Positions 1 to 5,122 of a DNA stretch of 5,122 bases are shown piece by piece. Every line of letters begins with the position of its first letter. Position 1 is the stretch's first letter. This DNA is from an uncultured Chloroflexota bacterium (GTDB taxonomy: Bacteria > Chloroflexota > Anaerolineae > B4-G1 > DUEL01): positions 1 to 5,122 of the forward strand of contig CAKZOY010000330.1 in assembly GCA_937138275.1 (NCBI GenBank), given 5' to 3'. The notes under the pieces are model-generated. The model did no database searches. It saw nothing but the letters and a program-made list of their open reading frames with translations, and was not told where the DNA came from. A program made the position numbers and the translations under genes.

Positions 1-259
1 GCCGATGGGCCTCCACCAACTGGGCAACCTGCATCTCCGTCCGCTGCTGCGCCTCCGCTAACTGGACAACCGCATCCTCCAACCGCGTTAAGCGCCTCTC
101 GGCATGCCATTGGGCCTCGGCCAACTGATGGACGATATCCGGCAGGTCCAGCAACCGCTCGGTCAACACTGCCCGACGGAGTTCCTCCCGCCACTCGGGG
201 TGCTGGTCCAGAACGTCCATAAAATCCCGAAATTCCTGCGCCGTGAACGATTTTGCCAT
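1..259 (-). CDS. Coiled-coil protein, N-terminal part (possibly DUF3782 nuclease-like); runs off left edge
   Basis: Only the first 86 residues are in the window; the frame stays open to base 1. The start is ATG at 259, preceded by a strong AGGAGGTG ribosome site 4-6 nt upstream. Residues 1-40 look like a small helical head (MAKSFTAQEFRDFMD, then HPEWREELRR). From residue about 43 the chain is a heptad-type coiled coil: QLAEAQ at 45-50 and 66-71 and QLVEAH at 80-85, spaced 21 and 14 residues apart, both multiples of seven. This head-plus-coil layout is one I associate with Chloroflexota and cyanobacterial proteins that end in a DUF3782 / PD-(D/E)XK-like domain, but that end is outside the window, so the function is inferred and unproven. 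Its own promoter (293-321) suggests expression separate from gatB. Alternative: any other coiled-coil accessory protein. Confidence 0.8.
   Translation of the reverse strand, partial: MAKSFTAQEFRDFMDVLDQHPEWREELRRAVLTERLLDLPDIVHQLAEAQWHAERRLTRLEDAVVQLAEAQQRTEMQVAQLVEAHR
7..127. repeat. Three degenerate in-frame DNA repeats encoding coiled-coil units
   Basis: Three related 16-mers with a shared GCCTC....AACTG core lie at 7-22, 49-64 and 112-127 on the plus strand. They are 42 and 63 bp apart, that is 14 and 21 codons. They encode the QLAEAQ, QLAEAQ and QLVEAH segments of the left-edge gene. They are protein-level heptad repeats seen in DNA, not an independent element; synonymous differences between the copies argue against a very recent duplication. 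Confidence 0.6.
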
Positions 260-263
260 ATCA

Positions 264-271
264 CACCTCCT
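264..271 (-). promoter_or_regulatory. Strong Shine-Dalgarno site of the left-edge gene
   Basis: The minus strand reads AGGAGGTG just before ATG at 259, a near-perfect match to the anti-SD sequence. It fixes the start of the truncated coiled-coil gene. Confidence 0.8.
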
Positions 272-292
272 GCTTTTGAGAGGCAAAGGTAT

Positions 293-321
293 ATCATATC
301 ATGCTATTCCACTTTTGCCAA
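293..321 (-). promoter_or_regulatory. Sigma70-type promoter for the left-edge gene, overlapping the end of gatB
   Basis: On the minus strand TTGGCA (316-321) is followed by exactly 17 nt and TATGAT (293-298); each hexamer matches consensus at 5 of 6 positions. The -35 box lies inside the last codons of gatB and the -10 box in the 44-bp gap after it. Transcription would start near base 286, giving a leader of about 27 nt that carries the ribosome site. This is a sequence prediction only, and read-through from gatB could also express the gene. Confidence 0.6.
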
Positions 322-1767
322 ACTTCTCCGTCGGGCTTCCAGTGCTTCCACCAGCAAGGGACGCACCCGCTGGGGGTTCGCCTTGCCCTGGGTGGCCTTC
401 ATCACCTGACCCATCAGCCATCCCGCCACCTGCTCCTTGCCGCCCAAATACTGGGCGACCTGGGTCGGGTTCTCGTCCAGCACCTGCTCAATCACCTGGA
501 GCAGGGCCTCTTCGTCCGAAATCTGGGCCAGTCCCTTCTCCTCCACAATGGCACGGGCTTCGCGACCCGTCGCCGTCATCTCATCCAGCACTTCCCGCCC
601 GGTGTTCAGGTTGATAACTCCCCCCTCTACCAGCGCAATCAGGTCCACCAGCGCCTGGGGGCTCAGCGGTAGTTCCGCCAGCCCCCGCCCCGTCTCCTTC
701 ATTACCCGGAAGAGGTCCACCGTTATCCAGTTCGCAATGGTCTTCGGGCCGACTTTCCCCAACCGCACCGCCGCCTCATAGTAGTCCGCCACCGCCCGGT
801 CGGCCACCAGCAGGTCGGCCTCGTACGCGCCCAGGCCGTACTCGCGGATAAAGCGCTCCCGCCGCACCGCCGGCAACTCCGGCAACTGGCGGCGCAGTTC
901 CTCCAGCCACTCCCGATTCACCTCCAGTGGGGGCAGGTCCGGCTCCGGGAAGTACCGGTAGTCCTCCGCATACTCCTTGCTCCGCTGGACGTAGGTGACG
1001 CCGCGGCCCTCGTCCCAGCCCATCGTCTGCTGGACCACCCGCCCGCCGTTTTGCAGGACCTCTATCTGATGGGCGATCTCGTACGCCACCGCACGGTAGA
1101 GCGCCCGGAAGGAGTTCAGATTTTTGATTTCGTGGCGAGGATTCAGTACATCGGAGCCCACGGGCCGCACGCTGACGCTGGCCTCAAAGCGCATCACGCC
1201 CTTCTCCATGTCCCCGGAGTTGACTCCCAGGTAGACCAGAATCTCCCGCAACTGTTCCGCGTATGCCCGCACCTCTTCGGCGGAGCGCATATCCGGCTCG
1301 GTGACAATCTCTATCAGCGGTACCCCCGCCCGGTTAAAGTCCACCAACGTCACGTTGCCCACGTGGTACAACTTGCCCGTGTCCTCTTCCAGATGGACGT
1401 TGTTGATCCGGATACGGCGCGTCTGCCCGTCCACCCGGACGTCCAGATAGCCGTTTACCGCCAGGGGCAGATGGTGCTGGGAAATCTGGTAGCCCTTGGG
1501 CAGGTCGGGATAGAAGTAGGACTTGCGGGCGAAGAAGGTGACAGGGGGAATCTCGCAGTTCAGCGCCAGTCCTGTCATCAGCGTCAGTTCCACCGCGCGG
1601 CGGTTGATTACCGGCAGCGTCCCCGGCATCGCCGTACAGACGGGACAGACATAGGTGTTCGGGGGAAGGTCCCCCGTATCCTCCATCACCGGGCAGGCGC
1701 AGAACATTTTGGAGCGGGTATGAATCTGGGCATGCACTTCCAGACCGATCAGCGCTTCGTATTCCAT
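304..1767 (-). CDS. gatB: Aspartyl/glutamyl-tRNA amidotransferase subunit B
   Basis: GatB is the tRNA-binding and kinase-like subunit of the cytoplasmic GatCAB complex. The complex converts Glu-tRNA(Gln) and/or Asp-tRNA(Asn) to the amidated form using ATP and ammonia from GatA. At 487 residues it has full family length. Visible signatures are IGLEVH at 7-12 (E10 and H12 in the metal/ATP site), YFYPDLPKGYQISQ at 84-97, HLEED at 125-129, the family motif DFNRAGVPLIE at 143-153, and DYRYFPEPDLPPL at 269-281. The C-terminal YqeY-like tail at about 340-475 includes GWLMGQVMKATQGKANPQ. C23, C25, C41 and C44 form a CxC/CxxC zinc-type site that some GatB proteins have and others, such as that of Staphylococcus aureus, lack. 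The start is ATG with AGGAGA 7 nt upstream, inside the end of the preceding gene, whose stop is only 3 bp away, so translation is probably coupled. gatA and gatC are not adjacent. Confidence 0.97.
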   Translation of the reverse strand: MEYEALIGLEVHAQIHTRSKMFCACPVMEDTGDLPPNTYVCPVCTAMPGTLPVINRRAVELTLMTGLALNCEIPPVTFFARKSYFYPDLPKGYQISQHHLPLAVNGYLDVRVDGQTRRIRINNVHLEEDTGKLYHVGNVTLVDFNRAGVPLIEIVTEPDMRSAEEVRAYAEQLREILVYLGVNSGDMEKGVMRFEASVSVRPVGSDVLNPRHEIKNLNSFRALYRAVAYEIAHQIEVLQNGGRVVQQTMGWDEGRGVTYVQRSKEYAEDYRYFPEPDLPPLEVNREWLEELRRQLPELPAVRRERFIREYGLGAYEADLLVADRAVADYYEAAVRLGKVGPKTIANWITVDLFRVMKETGRGLAELPLSPQALVDLIALVEGGVINLNTGREVLDEMTATGREARAIVEEKGLAQISDEEALLQVIEQVLDENPTQVAQYLGGKEQVAGWLMGQVMKATQGKANPQRVRPLLVEALEARRRSLAKVE

Positions 1768-1770
1768 AAC

Positions 1771-2136
1771 TCATTCTCCTGCTTGTGAGACTTCATAAGG
1801 CGATGGTGGGATCAGCCCAGCCAGCCGCAAGAACCGGTCGGACATCTGGCGGGCGCGCAGCGCCAGCAGTGGACGGGCAGCATCCAGCGGCCAGAGACGC
1901 CGCCAGGCCAACACCTCCTGTTGAGCAGCAGCCAGGTCAGGGTGGAATGCAGCCGGGACGTGGGGAGCACTCCATTCAATGAATAACGCCGCTTCTCGCA
2001 GCAACTGAACGATCAGGTCATCATATCGGGGATCGGAGCAACGGGAAGAGAGGCGCGCCAGGGTGGAAGCCAGGTTTCCCAACTGCTGGGGCCAGGGCAT
2101 CTGCTGGTAGCGTTCCCGGAAAGATACACCGCTCAT
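1771..2136 (-). CDS. Uncharacterised 121-residue helical protein, partner of the DUF5674 gene
   Basis: I cannot assign a function. The protein is 121 residues long, with no signal peptide or membrane segment. It appears mostly helical, with conspicuous segments RERYQQMPWPQQLGNLASTL (6-25), LIVQLLREAALFIEWSAP (41-58), AWRRLWPL (77-84) and MSDRFLRLAGLI (98-109). This pattern (a YQQ..W..QLG.LA..LAR start, a central FIEW, and a final hydrophobic LAGLI) resembles small hypothetical proteins I recall from Cyanobacteria and Chloroflexota; I know no named domain. The ATG at 2136 overlaps the stop of the DUF5674 gene by 4 bp (ATGA), has GGAGG 8 nt upstream, and the gene ends 3 bp before gatB. The tight packing, clean ribosome site and family-like sequence support a real gene. 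C33 is its only cysteine. Confidence 0.85.
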   Translation of the reverse strand: MSGVSFRERYQQMPWPQQLGNLASTLARLSSRCSDPRYDDLIVQLLREAALFIEWSAPHVPAAFHPDLAAAQQEVLAWRRLWPLDAARPLLALRARQMSDRFLRLAGLIPPSPYEVSQAGE

Positions 2137-2465
2137 CCCAGAAGCCTCCGAATGATTGCCTCCACTCGCGCCCGCAGTTCCGGATTTTGAATCTCCATGC
2201 CGTAATTTTGCTGCCGTGGACGAATATTAATCAGGGCTTCCAGACCGATCTCCCTTGTGTGCAGATACCAATCTGCTCCCCAAATATCTTCCTGCCGACT
2301 TCCGTCCTCCAGAAGCACCTGCTCACACTCCGCGTGCAACTCACCACCGCCGGCCAGAACGCCTCTCTCCACATCTACAGCCAGTTTAATCAGAATACCG
2401 CCGAAGGCTGCGGACATCACTGCAATCTGCTCGGGTGTGGCCGGTTCCCGAATAATGAGAATCAT
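2133..2465 (-). CDS. DUF5674 family protein
   Basis: A 110-residue protein that I recognise as DUF5674, a small family of unknown function. Visible family marks are the start MILIIREP, the block KLAVDVERGVLAGGGELHAE (27-46) continuing to LLEDGS (51-56), IWGADWY (61-67), INIRPRQQNYGMEI (79-92) and a helical C-terminus rich in arginine. The length is typical of the family. The many conserved polar residues (D31, E33, E42, H44, R82, N87) could suggest a binding or catalytic site, but no reaction is known to me. The ATG start has GGAGG only 4 nt upstream, somewhat close; no other in-frame start is near, and MI-IIREP is the usual family N-terminus. It overlaps the next gene by 4 bp (ATGA) and lies 109 bp after the aminotransferase stop. 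No convincing promoter is visible in that gap, so read-through from alr is likely. Confidence 0.88.
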   Translation of the reverse strand: MILIIREPATPEQIAVMSAAFGGILIKLAVDVERGVLAGGGELHAECEQVLLEDGSRQEDIWGADWYLHTREIGLEALINIRPRQQNYGMEIQNPELRARVEAIIRRLLG

Positions 2466-2507
2466 TCTCCCTCCGCACGAACAGCGGGATTTACCCCTCT
2501 CTGGGCA

Positions 2508-2572
2508 TCACCAAAGGGAGCACAAAGTAGAAAACCTCTGTGCCCTCCGCGTCTCTGCGGTTTAAAAAAAAA
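2508..2572. repeat. Dispersed intergenic repeat of the 'CTCTGCGGTTTAAA' type
   Basis: The gap between the aminotransferase and DUF5674 genes holds a low-complexity piece reading CACCAAAGGGAGCACAAAG on the left and CCTCTGTGCCCTCCGCG, CTCTGCGGTTT and nine A residues on the right. I recall near-identical intergenic sequences, present in many copies and often mis-annotated as short proteins, from Chloroflexota, Cyanobacteria, Planctomycetes and Verrucomicrobia. The two halves fold back: 2518-2527 pairs with 2536-2545 in minus-strand RNA as a 10-bp stem with two G-U pairs and an 8-nt loop. A second small stem, CCGC(6 nt)GCGG, lies at 2547-2560. No U-run follows either stem on the minus strand, so this is not a standard terminator. 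Copy number cannot be judged from one window. Confidence 0.6.
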
Positions 2573-2574
2573 CC

Positions 2575-3744
2575 TCATCCGTGCCGCTGCACAAACCGGC
2601 GAATCCGTTCCAGCGCCTCTTCTATCTTCTCGTAGGCGGTGGCATAGGAGCAACGGACATATCCCTTCCCGCTGGGGCCGAAGGCGCTGCCGGGCACCAC
2701 CGCCACCCGCTCCTCCTGGAGCAGTTTCTCCGCAAAGGTGTTCTCGTCCATCCCGCTGATCGCAACGGACGGGAAGGCGTAGAACGCCCCTTTGGGCTCC
2801 ACGCAGGTCAGCCCGATTTCGTTTAACCCGCTCACGATAAGCCGACGGCGGCGGTCATACTCGGCCCGCATCTCCTGGACGTATGGCTCTCCCTCCTGTA
2901 GCGCGGCCAGGGCGGCGTACTGGGAGGGCGTCGGTGCGCACATAATCGTATACTGATGCACCCGACGCATCATGTCCATAATCTCGGCCGGTGCAGCGGC
3001 CCATCCGATGCGCCAGCCGGTCATCGCATACGCCTTGGAGAAGCCCATCAGCAGAATTGTCCGGCTGTACATCCCCGGCAGGCTGGGGAAGCAGACGTGC
3101 TGGGTGTCGTAGACCAGGCGATCGTACAACTCGTCCGAAATGACCAGCAAATTATGGCGCTTGACGACGGCGGCGATTTCGTTGAGCCGTTCCCGGCTCA
3201 TAATCGCGCCCGTGGGGTTATTGGGATACCCCAGGAGCAGGGCCTTCGTCCGTTCCGTGATCGCGGCCTCTATTGCCTCCGCGGTCACCTGCCACTGATT
3301 CTCTGCCGATGTCGGCACCATCACCGGCACCCCTCCGGCAAAGACAACCTCCGGCGCGTAGGAGACGAAACACGGCTCCGGGATGATGACCTCATCGCCC
3401 GGATCCAGCGTCGCCGCGCAGGCCAGGTACAACGCTTCGGAGACTCCTACCGTGATGAGAATCTCACTGGCCGGGTTATACGTCTGCCCGTAGAGACGGT
3501 CCAGGTGCTCGGCGATGGCCCGGCGCAGTTCCATCAGCCCGGAGTTGGACGTATAGTGCGTCTCCCCCCGCTGCAGCGACTCTATCCCGGCCCGCAGGAT
3601 CGGCTCTGGCGTGGGGAAATCCGGCTCCCCGATCCCCAGGCTGATGACGTCCTCCATCGTCGCCGCGATGTCAAAGAAGCGGCGAATGCCGGAAGGGGGA
3701 ACAGACGCAACTCGCTCGGAAACGAAATTTCGCACGCGGGTCAT
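2575..3744 (-). CDS. PLP-dependent class I/II aminotransferase (AraT/PatA/AspC-like)
   Basis: A cytoplasmic fold-type I aminotransferase of 389 residues, the usual length. Visible signatures are SGIRRFFDIA (18-27) and ISLGIGEPDFPTP (34-46), the PLP-binding NNPTG at 175-179, D204 and Y207 in ISDELYDRL, the Schiff-base lysine K237 in GFSKAYAMTGWRIGW with R245, and the substrate-carboxylate arginine R364 in YVRCSYA. The N-terminus and the SGIR/GEPDF style fit the aromatic/PatA (N-acetyl-DAP)/alanine group; the exact substrate cannot be told from sequence. The start is ATG at 3744 (MTRVRNFVSE): GGAGGAG lies 5 nt upstream and the ATG shares one base with the alr stop (TGATG). The frame remains open upstream to 4173, but that stretch lies inside alr and is not family-like. 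The pairing with alr suggests a role in alanine or cell-wall amino-acid supply. A run of nine T follows the stop codon. Confidence 0.95.
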   Translation of the reverse strand: MTRVRNFVSERVASVPPSGIRRFFDIAATMEDVISLGIGEPDFPTPEPILRAGIESLQRGETHYTSNSGLMELRRAIAEHLDRLYGQTYNPASEILITVGVSEALYLACAATLDPGDEVIIPEPCFVSYAPEVVFAGGVPVMVPTSAENQWQVTAEAIEAAITERTKALLLGYPNNPTGAIMSRERLNEIAAVVKRHNLLVISDELYDRLVYDTQHVCFPSLPGMYSRTILLMGFSKAYAMTGWRIGWAAAPAEIMDMMRRVHQYTIMCAPTPSQYAALAALQEGEPYVQEMRAEYDRRRRLIVSGLNEIGLTCVEPKGAFYAFPSVAISGMDENTFAEKLLQEERVAVVPGSAFGPSGKGYVRCSYATAYEKIEEALERIRRFVQRHG

Positions 3745-4904
3745 CAGGACTCCTCCGTAGTGTAGATTCGGACAACGCGGGGCAAGATGGATGTGGTCAC
3801 TTCGTAATTGATGGTCTCCGCCCAGGCCGCCACCTCTTCGGCCCGCAGTTCCGCCTCCCCCTGATGGCCGAAAATCACCGCCACATCTCCTTCCTGCACC
3901 TGGGGGATGTGGCTGACGTCCACCACAATCTGGTCCATACTGACCCGTCCCAGGATAGGGGCGGGCTGACCGTGAAGGAGGACTGCGCCGCGGTTGGAGA
4001 GAATGCGGTGATAGCCATCGCCGTAGCCCACGGGCAGAAGCGCCACCCGCGTCGGGCGATTCGGGACATACGTTCGGCCGTACCCGATCCCCCAGCCCGC
4101 GGGGACCGTCCGCACCCGCACCACCCGGCTTTTCAGCGTCATCGCCGGCCGCAGAGGGAAGATCGGCGGCCATTCCGACGACGGGTCCAGCCCATAGATG
4201 GCGATCCCCGGCCGTACCGCGTCCAGGTGGGCCTCTGGAAACCGCATCGTCGCCGCACTGTTGCAGGTGTGGCGAAGGGGAACAGCGATCCCTGCTCCGT
4301 TCAGTCCCTCCAGCACATCCATAAATCGCCGGAACTGGATTCGCATATAGGACGGGTCGGCGGAGTCGGCGGTGCAGAAGTGGGTGAAGAGCCCCTCCAG
4401 GCGGATGGCGGGAAGGGAAACCAGCGCCTGGATGAACGGGAGCGCTTCTTCCGGCATCAGGCCGAAACGGCCCATGCCGGTATCCACTTTCACATGCACA
4501 GGGACGGTGACCTCGGCAGCGACGGCGCGCGCCGAGAGCGCCTGAGCGAACTCCGTTGTGGTGACGGTGGGGGTCAACCCCCAGCGGACCACTTCATCGG
4601 CACCGTCAGGGGGGATGTAGCCCATCACCAGGATGGGGGCCTGGACTCCGGCCTGGCGCAACTCCACCCCTTCCAGCAACCGGTGGACAGCCAGGCGGGT
4701 TGCGCCGCCCCGCAGCGCTGCCTGCGCAACCGGGACGGCGCCGTGGCCGTAAGCGTTGGCCTTCACCACGGCGATGACCTGAACATGCGGGCCAACAAAC
4801 CGGCAAAACGACCGCACATTGGCGGCGATGGCATCCAGATCAACCTCTGCCCAGGTGACCGTGCCGGGAGGAAGTTGTGGTGGGATGGCGTTGACCTGAT
4901 ACAA
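3744..4904 (-). CDS. alr: Alanine racemase
   Basis: A PLP fold-type III enzyme that interconverts L- and D-alanine in the cytoplasm and supplies D-Ala for peptidoglycan. It has 386 residues, normal for Alr. Catalytic marks are WAEVDLDAI at 18-26, the PLP lysine K48 in AVVKANAYGHG, KVDTGMGRFG at 139-148 (K139 is the usually carbamylated lysine and R146 the substrate arginine), HTCNSAAT at 212-219, RPGIAIYG at 231-238, the catalytic tyrosine Y275 in GIGYGRTY, and MDQ at 323-325. The N-terminal barrel ends near 240 and the C-terminal beta domain follows. The start is TTG at 4904, with AGAGGA 7 nt upstream. No ATG, GTG or TTG lies between this and the conserved TWAEVDL block, so this start is well supported. 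H74 sits in the AVHRLLEG stretch, where I expect a small residue (AVARxEEG); this is a minor oddity. It is the first gene of the operon. Confidence 0.97.
   Translation of the reverse strand: MYQVNAIPPQLPPGTVTWAEVDLDAIAANVRSFCRFVGPHVQVIAVVKANAYGHGAVPVAQAALRGGATRLAVHRLLEGVELRQAGVQAPILVMGYIPPDGADEVVRWGLTPTVTTTEFAQALSARAVAAEVTVPVHVKVDTGMGRFGLMPEEALPFIQALVSLPAIRLEGLFTHFCTADSADPSYMRIQFRRFMDVLEGLNGAGIAVPLRHTCNSAATMRFPEAHLDAVRPGIAIYGLDPSSEWPPIFPLRPAMTLKSRVVRVRTVPAGWGIGYGRTYVPNRPTRVALLPVGYGDGYHRILSNRGAVLLHGQPAPILGRVSMDQIVVDVSHIPQVQEGDVAVIFGHQGEAELRAEEVAAWAETINYEVTTSILPRVVRIYTTEES
3750..3756 (-). promoter_or_regulatory. Ribosome site that fixes the aminotransferase start
   Basis: The minus strand reads GGAGGAG, five bases before the ATG at 3744 and inside the last codons of alr. 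It decides in favour of the 389-residue form over the much longer open frame. Confidence 0.8.
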
Positions 4905-4911
4905 AACGGGT

Positions 4912-4917
4912 TCCTCT
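4912..4917 (-). promoter_or_regulatory. Ribosome site supporting the TTG start of alr
   Basis: The minus strand reads AGAGGA, seven bases before TTG at 4904. It is the only good Shine-Dalgarno match near the beginning of the alr homology, which supports the non-ATG start. Confidence 0.65.
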
Positions 4918-4950
4918 GCTGTAGAAGTTGAAGCGATACGATGCGAAAGT

Positions 4951-4978
4951 AGTATACCATCATCTCTGCTACGGGCAA
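4951..4978 (-). promoter_or_regulatory. Extended -10 sigma70-type promoter of the alr operon
   Basis: The minus strand carries TATACT (4951-4956, 5 of 6 to consensus) preceded by the extended -10 element TGG. TTGCCC (4973-4978, 4 of 6) lies 16 nt further upstream. The start of transcription would be near 4944, about 40 nt before the alr TTG codon. It sits in a less GC-rich gap, as expected for a promoter. This is a prediction from sequence alone. Confidence 0.65.
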
Positions 4979-4990
4979 GCGGTGGGAATC

Positions 4991-5008
4991 GTCACACAAT
5001 TGTCACAC
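4991..5008. promoter_or_regulatory. Operator-like direct repeat GTCACAC-AATT-GTCACAC
   Basis: Two identical heptamers GTCACAC are separated by AATT, giving an 11-bp period, close to one helical turn. The 8-bp palindrome ACAATTGT (4996-5003) spans the junction. The element ends 12 bp upstream of the -35 box of the alr promoter, roughly at -47 to -64 from the predicted start. That is a usual place for an activator or regulator. The protein that would bind it is unknown. Confidence 0.45.
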
Positions 5009-5085
5009 CCCTGAAACTCTTGCTGATGCCTTTTTTCACTAAAATATGGAAGACGGGGTTTATCCGCACCATCACCCTTCCATTC

Positions 5086-5122
5086 CCCACTTCCCACTAC
5101 CCACTTCCCACTACCCACTTCC
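5086..5122. repeat. Tandem heptamer repeat CCCACTT/CCCACTA reaching the right edge
   Basis: The 14-bp unit CCCACTTCCCACTA occurs twice in perfect copies (5086-5099, 5100-5113) and starts a third time (5114-5122) that is cut by the window edge. Each unit is two 7-bp repeats, CCCACTT and CCCACTA. It resembles the short tandem heptanucleotide (STRR) repeats known from filamentous cyanobacteria. The minus strand is a run of GGG tracts spaced by 4 nt (TAGT, AAGT), which meets the usual G-quadruplex pattern. The number of units beyond the edge is unknown. Confidence 0.8.

Noticed and set aside
1051..1788. 245-residue plus-strand open frame opposite gatB
   Set aside because: It is a shadow of gatB in the reverse complement; composition is rich in H, R and Q and no family is recognisable.
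2564..2572. T9 run after the aminotransferase stop as an intrinsic terminator
   Set aside because: The only stem before it is GTGC-AGCG-GCAC, four base pairs, separated from the T-run by 8 nt. That is too weak to call a terminator.
2462..2653. 63-residue open frame on the minus strand covering the aminotransferase/DUF5674 gap
   Set aside because: It reads through the dispersed intergenic repeat and gives the arginine/glycine-rich nonsense typical of mis-annotated repeat ORFs. It also overlaps the conserved end of the aminotransferase.
2956..3765. 269-residue plus-strand open frame opposite the aminotransferase
   Set aside because: It is a mirror frame of a fully convincing aminotransferase, with no domain and no good ribosome site noticed.
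3745..4173. N-terminal extension of 143 residues on the aminotransferase frame
   Set aside because: The stretch lies wholly inside alr in another frame and has low-complexity, proline/glycine/arginine-rich content with no family similarity. The ATG at 3744 has a proper ribosome site.
3864..4931. 355-residue plus-strand open frame opposite alr
   Set aside because: It is a GC-driven shadow: histidine/arginine-rich, without any recognisable domain, opposite a gene with all alanine racemase catalytic motifs.
5026..5122. Plus-strand open frame from ATG at 5026 to the right edge (possible divergent gene)
   Set aside because: There is no Shine-Dalgarno site before the ATG, and the frame runs straight into the heptamer tandem repeat, giving a repetitive peptide. 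The TAAAAT at 5040-5045 lacks a usable -35 box.
5086..5122. CRISPR array at the right edge
   Set aside because: The units are 7 and 14 bp and directly adjoining with no unique spacers, so this is a simple tandem repeat.

Overview
This is a GC-rich window that reads as bacterial chromosome. All six genes lie on the minus strand, so transcription runs from the right end of the window to the left. The protein styles suggest Chloroflexota, probably an Anaerolineae-like or thermophilic lineage, with Cyanobacteria as a more distant alternative. The main clues are the DUF5674 protein, the small helical partner gene, the heptad-repeat protein at the left edge, and a GatB with a four-cysteine site. 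This assignment is an inference from recalled family distributions, not from a database search.

Layout in the direction of transcription. Bases 4905-5122 hold a short heptamer tandem repeat, a direct repeat that looks like an operator, and a good extended -10 promoter. Next come alr (alanine racemase, TTG start) and a PLP fold-type I aminotransferase of the AraT/PatA/AspC kind, joined by a TGATG stop/start overlap. A 109-bp gap follows and contains a piece of a dispersed intergenic repeat. After it come a DUF5674 gene and an uncharacterised 121-residue gene (ATGA overlap), then gatB after only 3 bp. Finally, a gene with its own promoter inside the end of gatB encodes the N-terminal part of a coiled-coil protein that runs off the left edge.

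Functionally, alr plus the aminotransferase form an amino-acid/cell-wall pair, in which L-Ala (or an aspartate or DAP-type amino acid) is made by transamination and D-Ala by racemisation. gatB supplies the central subunit of the tRNA-dependent amidotransferase that makes Gln-tRNA(Gln) and/or Asn-tRNA(Asn). gatA and gatC are not in the window. The two small genes between them have no known role, but their tight coupling to each other and to gatB means they are translated together with it.

Most of the window is ordinary housekeeping sequence. I see no CRISPR array, insertion sequence, rRNA, tRNA or recognisable new defence system. The points most worth a second look are the DUF5674/121-residue pair, the operator-like direct repeat before alr, the two repeat elements, and the left-edge heptad-repeat protein.
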